Assembly: GCF_900536025.1 (NCBI RefSeq)
Contig: NZ_UNOZ01000038.1
Span: 1-45,403, forward strand
DNA length: 45,403 bases
Direction of reading: 5' to 3'
Source of the DNA: Pseudomonas reidholzensis
Lineage (GTDB): Bacteria > Pseudomonadota > Gammaproteobacteria > Pseudomonadales > Pseudomonadaceae
A program made the position numbers and the translations under genes. A model generated the notes under the pieces. It was given only the letters and a program-made list of their open reading frames with translations, did no database searches and was not told where the DNA came from. Of this stretch, positions 9,008 to 17,170 are shown piece by piece; position 1 is the first letter of the stretch, and each line of letters starts with the position of its first letter.

Positions 9008-9035
9008 CGTGGGAGCGGGCTGGCCCGCTCCCACG
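9008..9035. repeat. REP-type palindrome between convergent genes
   Basis: Perfect 13-bp arms CGTGGGAGCGGGC / GCCCGCTCCCACG around a TG loop. The core matches the other REP copies in this window. It lies between the convergent thioesterase and antiporter genes, where it may stabilise or end both transcripts. Confidence 0.75.
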
Positions 9036-9043
9036 AGGTCCGT

Positions 9044-10294
9044 TCAGTGTGTCGCGGTATTCGGCTGGGCAGTGACCCCACGCACCACGCGGCCGATGCT
9101 CAGGCCCTGGATCAGGATCGACGCCAGCACCACGATGTAGGTGATCGACAGCAGCAGGTCACGCTCCTCGCCCACCGGCAGCGACAGTGCCAGGGCCACC
9201 GACACCCCACCCCGCAAACCACCCCAGGTGAGTACCCGGATAGTGCCCTGTGGCACGCTGCGCCAGCGCCGCAACAGGACGATGGCCGGCGCTACGGTCA
9301 GCAGTCGCGACATCAATACCGCCACCGCCAGCACCGCGCCCGCGGCCAGGTGCAGCCAGTTGAACGGCAGCAGCAACAGCTCCAGGCCGATCAGGGCGAA
9401 CAGCAGCGCATTGAGCATGTCGTCGATCAGCTCCCAGAAGCCGTCCATGTAGCGCCGGGTCATGTCGTTCATCGCCAGGTTGCGCCCCAGGTTGCCGATG
9501 ATCAGGCCGGCCACGACCATGGCGATCGGCGCTGAAACGTGCAGTTCGTAGCACATCGCCGAACCGCCGATGACCAGCGCCAGGGTCAGCATGACCTCGA
9601 CCTGGTACTGCTCGATGCTCTTGATCATGCGGTAGGTGGCATAGCCGATCAGGCCGCCGAAGGCGATGCCGCCCAGGGCTTCGCGGGCGAACAGCATGGC
9701 CGTCTCGGAAACGCTCGGCGTTTCACCGAGCTGGACGATGCCCAGCAGCACGGTGAACACCACCACCGCCGTGCCGTCGTTGAACAGCGACTCGCCGACA
9801 ATGGTGGTCTTCAACGGCTTGGAGGCATTGGCGGTACGCAGGGCGCCGAGCACGGCGATCGGGTCGGTCGGCGAAATCAGTGCGCCAAACAGCAGGCAGT
9901 AGATCAGGCTGACGTGCCAGCCGAACAGGGCGAAGATCCAGTGCGCGAGAAAGCCGATCACCACGGTCGCGATCAGCACGCCGAGGGTAGCCAGCAAGCC
10001 GATCGGCCAGCGGTAGCTGCGCAGGTCGCCGAGGTTGACGTGCAGGGCGCCGGCGAACAGCAGGAATGACAGCATCCAGTGCATCAGCAGGTCGTTGAAG
10101 TCGATCTGATTCATCAGGCCTTCGACGCGTTCTTCCAGGCCAGGAAAGCCCACCAGGCTCAGGCATTGCAGTATCAACGAGAACAGCAAGGCCGTGACCA
10201 TCACGCCGATGGCCGGCGGCAGGCCGATGAAGCGGTAGTTGACGTAGGTGAGGAGGGTGGTCAGGCAGATAAAAGCGGCAACAAGTTCAAGCAT
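9044..10294 (-). CDS. Na+/H+ antiporter, CPA1 (NhaP-like) family
   Basis: A 416-residue polytopic inner-membrane protein with about 12 hydrophobic segments. Family marks are ALISPTDPIAVLGALR and GESLFNDGTAVVVF, which carry the acidic ion-binding residues of CPA1 antiporters, and the late TWGGLRGGVSVALALSLP segment. It would exchange cytoplasmic Na+ or K+ for protons, helping pH and salt homeostasis. There is no long cytoplasmic C-terminal domain, so it is a short NhaP form. It stands alone on the minus strand. The spacer of about 220 bases before the divergent EamA gene probably holds both promoters, but no operator is evident there. The cation preference is not shown by the sequence. Confidence 0.9.
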   Translation of the reverse strand: MLELVAAFICLTTLLTYVNYRFIGLPPAIGVMVTALLFSLILQCLSLVGFPGLEERVEGLMNQIDFNDLLMHWMLSFLLFAGALHVNLGDLRSYRWPIGLLATLGVLIATVVIGFLAHWIFALFGWHVSLIYCLLFGALISPTDPIAVLGALRTANASKPLKTTIVGESLFNDGTAVVVFTVLLGIVQLGETPSVSETAMLFAREALGGIAFGGLIGYATYRMIKSIEQYQVEVMLTLALVIGGSAMCYELHVSAPIAMVVAGLIIGNLGRNLAMNDMTRRYMDGFWELIDDMLNALLFALIGLELLLLPFNWLHLAAGAVLAVAVLMSRLLTVAPAIVLLRRWRSVPQGTIRVLTWGGLRGGVSVALALSLPVGEERDLLLSITYIVVLASILIQGLSIGRVVRGVTAQPNTATH

Positions 10295-10514
10295 CCCGAA
10301 TCCTGTAAAGAGTGGCGTCCAAGTCGTTACCCGAATCGCTCGGGCAGTTCTTTGATGACCTGCCGAGGGGGTCGGGACACACCCTCTGACCAGAAATGTA
10401 CGAATCGTTCCAAATTCAAGGCGGCATCGCAGCCCCCAACCATCGCCAGGAACCCGCTATATTCGAGCCTTCACAAGTGATTGGCCCGACGAGGCCACCG
10501 GCAAGGACTCTCGC

Positions 10515-11348
10515 GTGTTGGCAACCTCCCTGGTACTGGTCGCAGCCCTCTTGCATGCCACCTGGAACACCCTGATCAAGTTCAGTGGCGAGCGCCTGCT
10601 GGTCATCGCCAGCATGGACTCGGTGGCCCTGGCGTTCGCCGTCGCGGCGGTGGCTTTCGTCGACGTCCCGCCAGCTGCCATCTGGCCCTGGCTGGTCGCC
10701 TCGGCGCTGGCCGAGCAGCTCTACCGGGTCCTGCTGATCAAGGCCTACCGGGTCGGCGACCTGGGCCTGGTCTATCCTCTGATGCGCGGGTTGTCGCCGC
10801 TGGTGGTGCTGGGCCTGACCCTGGCGTTTGCCGGTGAGTCGCTGAGCCAGCAGCAGATCATCGGCATCCTGCTGATCCCCTGCGCGATGGCCTGCCTGCT
10901 GTGGCAGGGCGGCGGCGGTGACCGCTTGCCGTGGTCGATGCTGCCGGTGGTGGCGCTGATTGGCCTGTGCATCGGCTGCTACACCTGGTTCGACGGCCAG
11001 GCCGTGCGCCTGTGGGGCCAGCCTTGGGATTACCTGGTCTGGCTGACCCTGCTCAGCGCCTGGCCCTTCCCGTTGCTGGCCAGCGTCGCACGCCGGGCAC
11101 CGTTCGCCCAGTTCTGGCGGACACAATGGCGGCTTGGGCTGGCGGTCGGCGTGTGTGTACTGCTCAGCTATGCCCTGGTGCTGTGGGCCATGCACCTGGG
11201 CTCGGTGGCGGAGGCGGCGGCGCTGCGCGAGGTCAGCGTGATCCTCGTGGTGCTGTTGGGCGTGCGCTACCTCAAAGAACCTTTTGGCGGGCCGAGGCTC
11301 TTAGCTTGCGGGCTGGTCCTGGCGGGCATGCTGGTGATGAAGCTCTGA
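10515..11348 (+). CDS. EamA/DMT family transporter
   Basis: A 277-residue membrane protein with about ten hydrophobic helices arranged as two EamA repeats. The second repeat ends AAALREVSVILVVLLGVRYLKEPFGGPRLLACGLVLAGM, the typical 'R..S.v......l..E' ending of drug/metabolite transporters. The likely start is the GTG at 10515 with AAGGA upstream, since the first in-frame ATG lies deep inside the first repeat. Substrate unknown; members of this family export amino acids, metabolites or drugs. A MAPEG-family gene follows 31 bases downstream on the same strand and may be co-transcribed. Confidence 0.85.
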   Translation: MLATSLVLVAALLHATWNTLIKFSGERLLVIASMDSVALAFAVAAVAFVDVPPAAIWPWLVASALAEQLYRVLLIKAYRVGDLGLVYPLMRGLSPLVVLGLTLAFAGESLSQQQIIGILLIPCAMACLLWQGGGGDRLPWSMLPVVALIGLCIGCYTWFDGQAVRLWGQPWDYLVWLTLLSAWPFPLLASVARRAPFAQFWRTQWRLGLAVGVCVLLSYALVLWAMHLGSVAEAAALREVSVILVVLLGVRYLKEPFGGPRLLACGLVLAGMLVMKL

Positions 11349-11379
11349 TCCCGATCATTTCGAACAAGGAGTCCTGCCT

Positions 11380-11766
11380 ATGACCGTTGCCCTGTGGTGC
11401 ATTCTGATTGCGTTGGTCCTGCCGCCGCTGTGTGCGTTGATCGCCAAGCTCAGCAGCGGCCGCTTTGGCCTGGGCGCCAACCACGACCCTCGGGCGTTTC
11501 TGGACAAGCTCGAAGGGCTGCCCCGGCGCGCGCATGCCGCGCAACTGAACAGCTTCGAGGCGTTTCCGGCATTTGCCGCGGCGGTGTTGGTGGCGGACAT
11601 CGTCGGCAACGCCGAGCAGGTGACCCAGGATGTCCTGGCGGTGATGTACATCACCAGTCGCCTGCTCTACATCATCTGCTACCTGGCGGACTGGGCGGCA
11701 TTGCGCTCGCTGGTGTGGTTTGCCGGGCTGGCGTTGATCGTGTCTTTCTTCGTCGTATCGGTCTGA
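11380..11766 (+). CDS. MAPEG family membrane protein
   Basis: A 128-residue protein with four hydrophobic helices. The segment HDPRAFLDKLEGLPRRAHAAQLNSFEAFPAFAAAV carries the R..A...N..E..P motif of MAPEG proteins (membrane-associated eicosanoid/glutathione metabolism), where these residues bind glutathione in eukaryotic relatives. Bacterial members of this length are mostly uncharacterised. AAGGAG lies upstream of the ATG. It follows the EamA transporter gene and ends at a REP pair shared with the convergent mltA gene. Confidence 0.85.
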   Translation: MTVALWCILIALVLPPLCALIAKLSSGRFGLGANHDPRAFLDKLEGLPRRAHAAQLNSFEAFPAFAAAVLVADIVGNAEQVTQDVLAVMYITSRLLYIICYLADWAALRSLVWFAGLALIVSFFVVSV

Positions 11767-11782
11767 ATCCGCGTCGCTCCTT

Positions 11783-11863
11783 TCGCGGGCAAGCCCGCTC
11801 CTACAGGTTCCGGGTCGCTCTCCCGGCCAGCAGAGGGCCCTGTAGGAGCGGGCTTGCCCGCGA
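11783..11863. repeat. Inverted REP pair (REPIN) between MAPEG gene and mltA
   Basis: Two 25-base copies in opposite orientation, TCGCGGGCAAGCCCGCTCC... (11783-11807) and its complement (11839-11863), perfect inverted repeats of each other with a 31-base spacer. This is the classic P. putida-group REPIN layout and sits between convergent genes. Confidence 0.9.
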
Positions 11864-11878
11864 TGAGCGCGCTGCCGA

Positions 11879-13030
11879 TCAGGGTACTTTCGGTACTTCA
11901 GGCAGCGCCGCGCCTTTGGGCCAGAGCAACCAGATCTGCCCCTGCTGCTTCATGTTGCCCGCCAGCTCCCCGGCCGCAGCACCCGTCCCCCAGAACAGAT
12001 CAGCACGGACCTCGCCGGTAATCGCGCCGCCGGTGTCCTGTGCCCCCACCGGGCGCACCACCGGGCTGCCATCCGGGCGTGTGGTCGACAGCCAGAGCAG
12101 GCTGCCCAGCGGAATCACCTTGCGGTCGATCGCCACGCTGTAGCCAGCCGTCAACGGCACGTTCAACGAGCCGCGAGGGCCTTCATTGCTGTCGGGTCGG
12201 GCGCTGAAGAAGACATAGCTGGGGTTGCTCGCAATCAGCTCCGGTACCCGCTGCGGGTTGGCTTCGGCCCAGGCGTGAATCGCCCCCATGCTGACCTCTT
12301 CTTTCTTCAGTTGGCCCTGCTCGATCAACCAGCGGCCGATCGGCCGATACGGGTGGCCGTTCTGGTCGGCGTAGCCCAGCCGCAGTTGCCGGCCGTCTTC
12401 CAGCTGGACCCGGCCCGAGCCCTGGATCTGCAAGAACTGCAGGTCCATCGGGTCGGTCAGCCAGGCCAGCACCGGCGCCTGCACGCCGTCGCGGTAGATC
12501 ACTTCAGCGGTGTCATACGGCTTGAGGGCACGGCCGTCGAGCCGCCCGCGAAGGCGCTTGCCCTTGAGCTCGGGATAGATGCTCGCCAAGTCGACCACGA
12601 TCATGTCCTGCGGGACGCCGTAGACCGGTACCCCTGCGGCGGCGGTCTGCTTCAGGCTGCCGGGGTAGACCGGCTCGTAGTAACCGGTGATCAGGCCGTT
12701 GGCGTTGTTCTCGGCCGAGCGCAGGCCATAGACCTGCAAGTTCTGCTGCAGGAAGGCGCGGGCCTGGGCGGCATCGGCGGGGATCGCCTGGGCGCTTTCG
12801 CAGGTGCTGGCCCAGACCGCATCACGCTTGAGCTTCTCGCAGCCATTGCGCCAGGCCTGGAACCCCGCCAGCAGGTCAGCGTCACTGACGCTGGGCAGGT
12901 CTTGCCAGGTGGCTGGGGCATAGGTGGCGATGGCATGGGGTTCGGGCTTGGCGCTTTCGCCGCCGTTGCAGCCGGCCAGCAGGGCCAGGGCGGGCAGCGC
13001 CCAGGCGAGGTGGCGCAGAGCAGATTTCAT
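11879..13030 (-). CDS. mltA: Membrane-bound lytic murein transglycosylase A
   Basis: A 383-residue outer-membrane lipoprotein that cleaves the MurNAc-GlcNAc bond of peptidoglycan, forming 1,6-anhydro-muropeptides. The start at 13030 gives MKSALRHLAWALPALALLAGC, a lipoprotein signal with lipobox LAGC. The MltA barrel domain follows (VYGLRSAENNANGLITGYYEP; LQIQGSGRVQLEDGRQLRLGYADQNG). The C-terminal 3D domain has VRPVGAQDTGGAITGEVRADLFWG, in which the Asp of the DTGGAI motif is the expected catalytic acid. Full length, nothing missing. The alternative start ten codons upstream would place extra residues before the signal. It is convergent with the MAPEG gene and divergent from the cytochrome c' gene. 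Confidence 0.95.
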   Translation of the reverse strand: MKSALRHLAWALPALALLAGCNGGESAKPEPHAIATYAPATWQDLPSVSDADLLAGFQAWRNGCEKLKRDAVWASTCESAQAIPADAAQARAFLQQNLQVYGLRSAENNANGLITGYYEPVYPGSLKQTAAAGVPVYGVPQDMIVVDLASIYPELKGKRLRGRLDGRALKPYDTAEVIYRDGVQAPVLAWLTDPMDLQFLQIQGSGRVQLEDGRQLRLGYADQNGHPYRPIGRWLIEQGQLKKEEVSMGAIHAWAEANPQRVPELIASNPSYVFFSARPDSNEGPRGSLNVPLTAGYSVAIDRKVIPLGSLLWLSTTRPDGSPVVRPVGAQDTGGAITGEVRADLFWGTGAAAGELAGNMKQQGQIWLLWPKGAALPEVPKVP

Positions 13031-13147
13031 GGCTGAATCCTTGAGCGGGCAGCCGGTCATGGTTGCCCCTGTTTTTCGTGAGGGTATTGGTGTTTGTCGA
13101 GCAGGCGAGGATACTGTCGGCCCTAATCCGATGCCAATGTGACCGTG

Positions 13148-13594
13148 ATGTTCAAATGTTTCACCGTGCTGCTGTTGGCTTGCCTGACCCTGACAGCCTG
13201 CGACCGCGTCGATCCTAACTCACCGCTCGGGCAGCGCAAGACGATCTTCAAGCAGATGCTCAAGACCAGCGAAGACCTGGGTGGCATGCTGCGCGGCCGG
13301 CTGCCGTTCGAGCCGGGCAGGTTTGCCGAGGGTGCGCAGCAGCTCGATGGGTTGGCGCATGCGCCCTGGCAGCACTTCCCGCAGGTGCGGGATGAGGGCG
13401 ACAGCAGTGCGCGGGCTGAGGTGTGGCAGCGTCAGGCACGGTTCGAGGACCTGGCGCGGCAATTGGAGGGGGTGACCGGTGAACTGCTCAGCGAGACGCG
13501 CAGTCAGCCGCTGGACGCGGCGAGCCTGAAAGCGCCGATGGACAAGGTAGAGGCCGCCTGCAAGGCCTGCCATAGCGAATTTCGTAATCACTGA
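13148..13594 (+). CDS. Cytochrome c', predicted lipoprotein form
   Basis: A 148-residue protein. The start at 13148 gives MFKCFTVLLLACLTLTACDRVD, a signal peptide ending in a lipobox (LTAC), so it should be anchored to a membrane facing the periplasm. The single haem-binding motif CKACH lies at the very C-terminus (last ten residues), the arrangement of class II cytochromes c (cytochrome c'), which form four-helix bundles. The upstream helices carry the expected charged, Ala-rich pattern (LKTSEDLGGMLRGRLPF; VEAACKACHSEF). Cytochromes c' bind NO or CO and may protect against nitrosative stress. The electron partner is not shown. It is divergent from mltA and convergent with the DUF1090 genes. 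GTG codons just upstream are less likely starts. Confidence 0.85.
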   Translation: MFKCFTVLLLACLTLTACDRVDPNSPLGQRKTIFKQMLKTSEDLGGMLRGRLPFEPGRFAEGAQQLDGLAHAPWQHFPQVRDEGDSSARAEVWQRQARFEDLARQLEGVTGELLSETRSQPLDAASLKAPMDKVEAACKACHSEFRNH

Positions 13595-13657
13595 CCAGCG
13601 AGGGCTGCCGGGCAGGCCGCGACGCCGGCCTGGGTGGCCGACGCCTGCGCGGGGCGG

Positions 13658-14050
13658 TTAGCGCTGCAGTTCCAGCTCGGCCTGTTTGAGCTCGGCTTGC
13701 GACTCTGCCAGCTTGGCCTTGCGCTTGGCGATCTTGTCGGCGTCGCCTTTGGCTTCGGCGGCCTTGAGGTCGACCTCACGCTCGGCGATTTCTGCCTGCG
13801 CCTTGGCCACCTCGGCTTCGCGCTCGGCGCGCAGGCCCGCATCGGTGCAGTGGGCGTCGTGCTCTTTCAGGGCTTTTTCCAGGCCGCGTTTCTTGGACCA
13901 GTTGAACCAGCTGGTCTCGGCGATTTCGTTGACGATTTCGCTGTGCTTGGCTGCGCAACCGGTCAAGCCCGGATCGGGCCGTGCGGCCTGCGCCTGGGTG
14001 GCCGCAACGCCGACAGCGGCGATCAACACAAGGGAAGAGAAGAGTTTCAT
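13658..14050 (-). CDS. DUF1090 family periplasmic protein, copy 1
   Basis: A 130-residue protein with signal peptide MKLFSSLVLIAAVGVAATQAQA. The mature part starts ARPDPGLTGCAAKHSEI and carries a second Cys in DAHCTDAGL. The C-terminal half is a long charged Ala/Glu/Lys helix (AEREAEVAKAQAEIAEREVDLKAAEAKGDADKIAKRK), likely coiled coil. This matches DUF1090 (YqjC-like) proteins, of unknown function in the periplasm. GGAGG lies close to the ATG. A clear paralogue sits just upstream on the same strand. Confidence 0.85.
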   Translation of the reverse strand: MKLFSSLVLIAAVGVAATQAQAARPDPGLTGCAAKHSEIVNEIAETSWFNWSKKRGLEKALKEHDAHCTDAGLRAEREAEVAKAQAEIAEREVDLKAAEAKGDADKIAKRKAKLAESQAELKQAELELQR

Positions 14051-14223
14051 GGCGCCTCCTTGCAGGGGCAGTAGTCGAAATAGAGGTGGGAATCCTGCCC
14101 TGATTTCGCGAACTACTGAACCCTAGGAGGATTTATCGGACCCTTTTTCAGAAAATCCCTACAAGATTCGATCCTGTTTAAACGTAGTCGTAGTTTCGAT
14201 ATAGCGCTTTGCTATTTCGCACC

Positions 14224-14619
14224 TTAACGTTCGAGGTCGTCCAGGGCGTCCTGCAGCTCCTTCTTCGACTCGGCCAGCTTGTCCTTGCGCTTGTTGATCC
14301 GCTCCGAGTCGCCTTTCTTCATGGCCTTGTCCAGGTCTTTGGTGCGCTTGTTCACTTCGTGGCGGGCATCGAGCACTTTTTGCTCACGCTCTTTGCGCAG
14401 GCTGGCGTCGGTGCAGTTGGCGTTGACTTCGCTCAGGGCCTTTTCCAGGCCTGCCTGCTGCTCACCGTTGCCGTGGGCGCGGGCCTGTTCGATCTGTTCG
14501 CTGATCGCCTGTTTCTTGGCCGCGCAACCGCTCAGTCCGGGCTGTTGCTCGGCAGCCAGTGCGCTCTGGGCAGCCAGGCCGAAGACGGCGGACAGGACAA
14601 GGGACGAAAACAGTTTCAT
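14224..14619 (-). CDS. DUF1090 family periplasmic protein, copy 2
   Basis: A 131-residue paralogue of the preceding gene. The start at 14619 gives MKLFSSLVLSAVFGLAAQSALA, almost the same signal peptide. The two cysteines are in the same places (GLSGCAAKK and NANCTDASL). A C-terminal charged helix follows (LRKEREQKVLDARHEVNKRTKDLDKAMKKGDSERINKRKDKL). The two genes are separated by 173 bases, which include an AT-rich stretch likely to hold a separate promoter for copy 1. Function is unknown. The pair looks like an old tandem duplication with strong divergence of the helix and conservation of the Cys pair and signal. Confidence 0.85.
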   Translation of the reverse strand: MKLFSSLVLSAVFGLAAQSALAAEQQPGLSGCAAKKQAISEQIEQARAHGNGEQQAGLEKALSEVNANCTDASLRKEREQKVLDARHEVNKRTKDLDKAMKKGDSERINKRKDKLAESKKELQDALDDLER

Positions 14620-14766
14620 CGGGGACTCCATTCGAAGGCAGGGCAGCGGAAAAGGAAATGCTGCCCTGATCCGCTGAAATTAGAAACCCTTGATTGCATG
14701 CAGGCGTAACTGGGCGGCGAGGATCTGCACCTCGCCCTAAGCGAAAACGCCTGCAGTAATCACGAA

Positions 14767-14798
14767 AAAGCCCCTGCCGATCACTCGGCAGGGGCTTT
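14767..14798 (-). terminator. Intrinsic terminator of metK
   Basis: Arms AAAGCCCCTGCCGA / TCGGCAGGGGCTTT (14 bp, perfect) with a 4-base loop; on the minus strand the stem is followed by TTTTTC. It begins about 20 bases after the metK stop codon. Confidence 0.88.
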
Positions 14799-14819
14799 CG
14801 TTTGCGGCTGCAGGGCTAA

Positions 14820-16010
14820 TTACAGGCCGGCAGCGTCACGCAGCGACTGGGCGCGGTCGGTGCGCTCCCAGGTGAAGGTGGTGAAGGTGTCGTCGCCGAC
14901 GGTCTTCTGCTGCGGGGTACGGCCGAAGTGGCCGTAGGCGGCGGTTTCCTGGTACATCGGGTGCAGCAGGTCGAGCATGGTGGTGATCGCGTAAGGACGC
15001 AGGTCGAAGCACTCACGCACCAGCTGGACGATCTTGTCGTCGGAGATCTTGCCGGTACCAAAGGTATTCAGCGAGATCGAGGTCGGTTGAGCGACACCAA
15101 TGGCGTAGGACACCTGGATCTCGCAACGCTCGGCCAGGCCGGCGGCGACGATGTTCTTGGCCACGTAGCGACCGGCGTAGGCCGCCGAACGGTCGACCTT
15201 GGATGGGTCCTTGCCGGAGAACGCGCCACCGCCGTGACGGGCCATGCCGCCGTAGGAGTCGACGATGATCTTGCGGCCGGTCAGGCCACAGTCGCCCACT
15301 GGGCCGCCAATGATGAACTGGCCAGTCGGGTTGATGTGGTACTGGGTGTCCTTGTGCAGCAGCTCGGCCGGCAGGGTGTGCTTGACGATCAGCTCCATCA
15401 CCGCTTCCTGCAGGTCTTTTTGCGACACTTCAGGGTTGTGCTGGGTCGACAGGACGATGGCGTCGATGCCGACGACCTTGCCGCCTTCGTAACGGCAGGT
15501 GACCTGCGACTTGGCGTCCGGACGCAGCCACGGCAGCAGGCCGGACTTGCGCGCTTCGGCCTGGCGCTCGACCAGGCGGTGCGAGAAGCAGATCGGCGCG
15601 GGCATCAGCACGTCGGTTTCGTTGCTGGCGTAGCCGAACATCAGGCCCTGGTCGCCGGCGCCCTGGTCTTCCGGCTTGCTCCGGTCAACGCCTTGGGCGA
15701 TGTCTACCGATTGCTTGCCGATGATGTTCATCACCGCGCAGGTAGCGCCATCGAAGCCGACGTCGGAGCTGTCGTAGCCGATGTCGACGATGACCTTGCG
15801 GACGATATCCTCGAGGTCGACCCAGGCCGACGTGGTGACTTCGCCGGCGATGATGGCGACACCGGTCTTGACCAGGGTTTCACACGCGACGCGGGCGAAT
15901 TTGTCCTGGGTGATGATGGCGTCCAGGACCGCGTCCGAAATCTGGTCGGCGATCTTGTCCGGATGCCCTTCAGACACGGACTCGGAGGTGAAAAGGGAGT
16001 ATTCGCTCAT
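14820..16010 (-). CDS. metK: S-adenosylmethionine synthetase (methionine adenosyltransferase)
   Basis: A 396-residue enzyme that joins methionine and ATP to give SAM, PPi and Pi. Diagnostic segments are TSESVSEGHPDKIADQISDAVLD at the start, the GAGDQGLMFGYA hexapeptide region, FIIGGPVGDCGLTGRKIIVD, and the P-loop-like GGGAFSGKDPSKVDRSAAYA. Full length and ordinary. The gene follows the ArsR-methyltransferase gene by 19 bases on the same strand, so metK is probably co-transcribed with it and regulated from the palindrome at 17065-17090. It ends at a strong terminator. Confidence 0.97.
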   Translation of the reverse strand: MSEYSLFTSESVSEGHPDKIADQISDAVLDAIITQDKFARVACETLVKTGVAIIAGEVTTSAWVDLEDIVRKVIVDIGYDSSDVGFDGATCAVMNIIGKQSVDIAQGVDRSKPEDQGAGDQGLMFGYASNETDVLMPAPICFSHRLVERQAEARKSGLLPWLRPDAKSQVTCRYEGGKVVGIDAIVLSTQHNPEVSQKDLQEAVMELIVKHTLPAELLHKDTQYHINPTGQFIIGGPVGDCGLTGRKIIVDSYGGMARHGGGAFSGKDPSKVDRSAAYAGRYVAKNIVAAGLAERCEIQVSYAIGVAQPTSISLNTFGTGKISDDKIVQLVRECFDLRPYAITTMLDLLHPMYQETAAYGHFGRTPQQKTVGDDTFTTFTWERTDRAQSLRDAAGL

Positions 16011-16029
16011 CTCGACGGGTTCCTAAAAT

Positions 16030-17025
16030 TTACCGATGGTGAGTGTCGCCAGCCGTCCGCTGAAAATGTCGGACCTGAATCTGGAAACCGTTACGCAAGC
16101 CCACATAGAGGCTGTCCCCGGGAGCCAGCCCTGCCACCCGGGCCCAACGGGCCAGGTCATCCTGCTCGAAGCCAAGCCAGAGATCGCCGCAGGCATCCCG
16201 CGCCCAATGCTGATCATGGCTACAGAGCTCGGTGACCAGCAGGCTGCCGCCTGCCTTTACCCGTTTGGCCAACAGGCGCAGGGCCAGGGCCGGATCGCTG
16301 AAATGGTGCAGGACCATGTTCAGCACTACGCAGTCGGCTTCCACATCCGTTGCACTCAGTGCATCGGCCAACTGCAGGTTTACGTTATTCAAACCTTCGC
16401 GCTCGCAGACCTGGCGCGCCAGCTCGAGCATCGTCGGGCTGTTGTCCATGGCCGTGACGCTGGCAAAGCGGCGCGCCAGGTCGGGCAGAAAACCGCCGTC
16501 GCCGGGGCCGACTTCGAGCGCGCTGGCGCTGGCCGTGAAGCTCAGCTTGTCGAGCATCGCCAGCAGGCTTTCGCGGTACTGCGGCAAGCCGGCGATCAGG
16601 TCTTGCTGGGCGCGGAATTTTTCTTCCACGCGCAGGAAAAAGTCCTGGCTGGTGGCCGCACGGCGCTGCTGGACCTGGGCGATGCGCGCTTGCACATCGT
16701 CGGCCAGGGCCAGGCCGTCGACTTCTTCGAGCAAGGCCGTGTGCAACCGGCCGCCCGGGCGCAGGCTGTCGGGCAGGGCGCGGCGATAGAAGATGGCATT
16801 GCCCTCGCGCCGCGTCGCCACCAGGTCGGCCTGGGCCAGCACCTTGAGGTGGTGGCTCATGCCGGACTGGCCGATGTCGAAGATCTGCGCCAGTTCGAGC
16901 ACGCCGAACGAGTCGCTGGCCAGGGCGCGCAGTACATTCAGGCGCAGTTCATCGCCGCTGGCTTTGCACAAGGCTGCCAGGTCGTCGCTTCGCTGAAGGG
17001 GGATGGACTGCGCACGTAGGTTCAT
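16030..17025 (-). CDS. ArsR-family regulator fused to a SAM-dependent methyltransferase domain
   Basis: A 331-residue two-domain protein. Residues about 10-90 form a winged helix of the ArsR type (ELAQIFDIGQSGMSHHLKVLAQADLVATRREGNAIFYR). The stretch corresponding to the metal-binding helix of SmtB/ArsR has no cysteines, so metal sensing is unlikely. Residues about 150-325 are a class I methyltransferase with the SAM motif ALEVGPGDGGFLPDLARRF and the post-motif VVLNMVLHHFSDP. It lies 19 bases upstream of metK. The family precedent is SahR-type regulators of methionine/SAM cycle genes, which sense SAH or SAM. The inference is that the methyltransferase-like domain is the sensor and the protein controls its own operon, and so metK. 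An actual methyl-transfer activity is not excluded. Confidence 0.88.
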   Translation of the reverse strand: MNLRAQSIPLQRSDDLAALCKASGDELRLNVLRALASDSFGVLELAQIFDIGQSGMSHHLKVLAQADLVATRREGNAIFYRRALPDSLRPGGRLHTALLEEVDGLALADDVQARIAQVQQRRAATSQDFFLRVEEKFRAQQDLIAGLPQYRESLLAMLDKLSFTASASALEVGPGDGGFLPDLARRFASVTAMDNSPTMLELARQVCEREGLNNVNLQLADALSATDVEADCVVLNMVLHHFSDPALALRLLAKRVKAGGSLLVTELCSHDQHWARDACGDLWLGFEQDDLARWARVAGLAPGDSLYVGLRNGFQIQVRHFQRTAGDTHHR

Positions 17026-17064
17026 GACGCGGCAGTCTAGACAGGCAGCGATGCCCTCGCAATA

Positions 17065-17090
17065 GCAATATCAAAAAGTTTTGATATTGC
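17065..17090. promoter_or_regulatory. Perfect 12+12 bp palindrome, probable operator of the arsR-metK operon
   Basis: GCAATATCAAAA, two central bases AG, then TTTTGATATTGC. It begins 40 bases upstream of the arsR-methyltransferase start. An AT-rich perfect palindrome is the typical target of ArsR-family dimers, and autoregulation from here would also control metK. It lies in the divergent region with tktA, 175 bases from the tktA start, so an effect on tktA is possible but less likely. Confidence 0.7.
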
Positions 17091-17170
17091 GCGATGAGTG
17101 GGGTGGCGAGGCGGGCGGATTGCGCGCTTTTGTCATTCATTACGGCCAAACACAGGAAATATGCCCCTCT

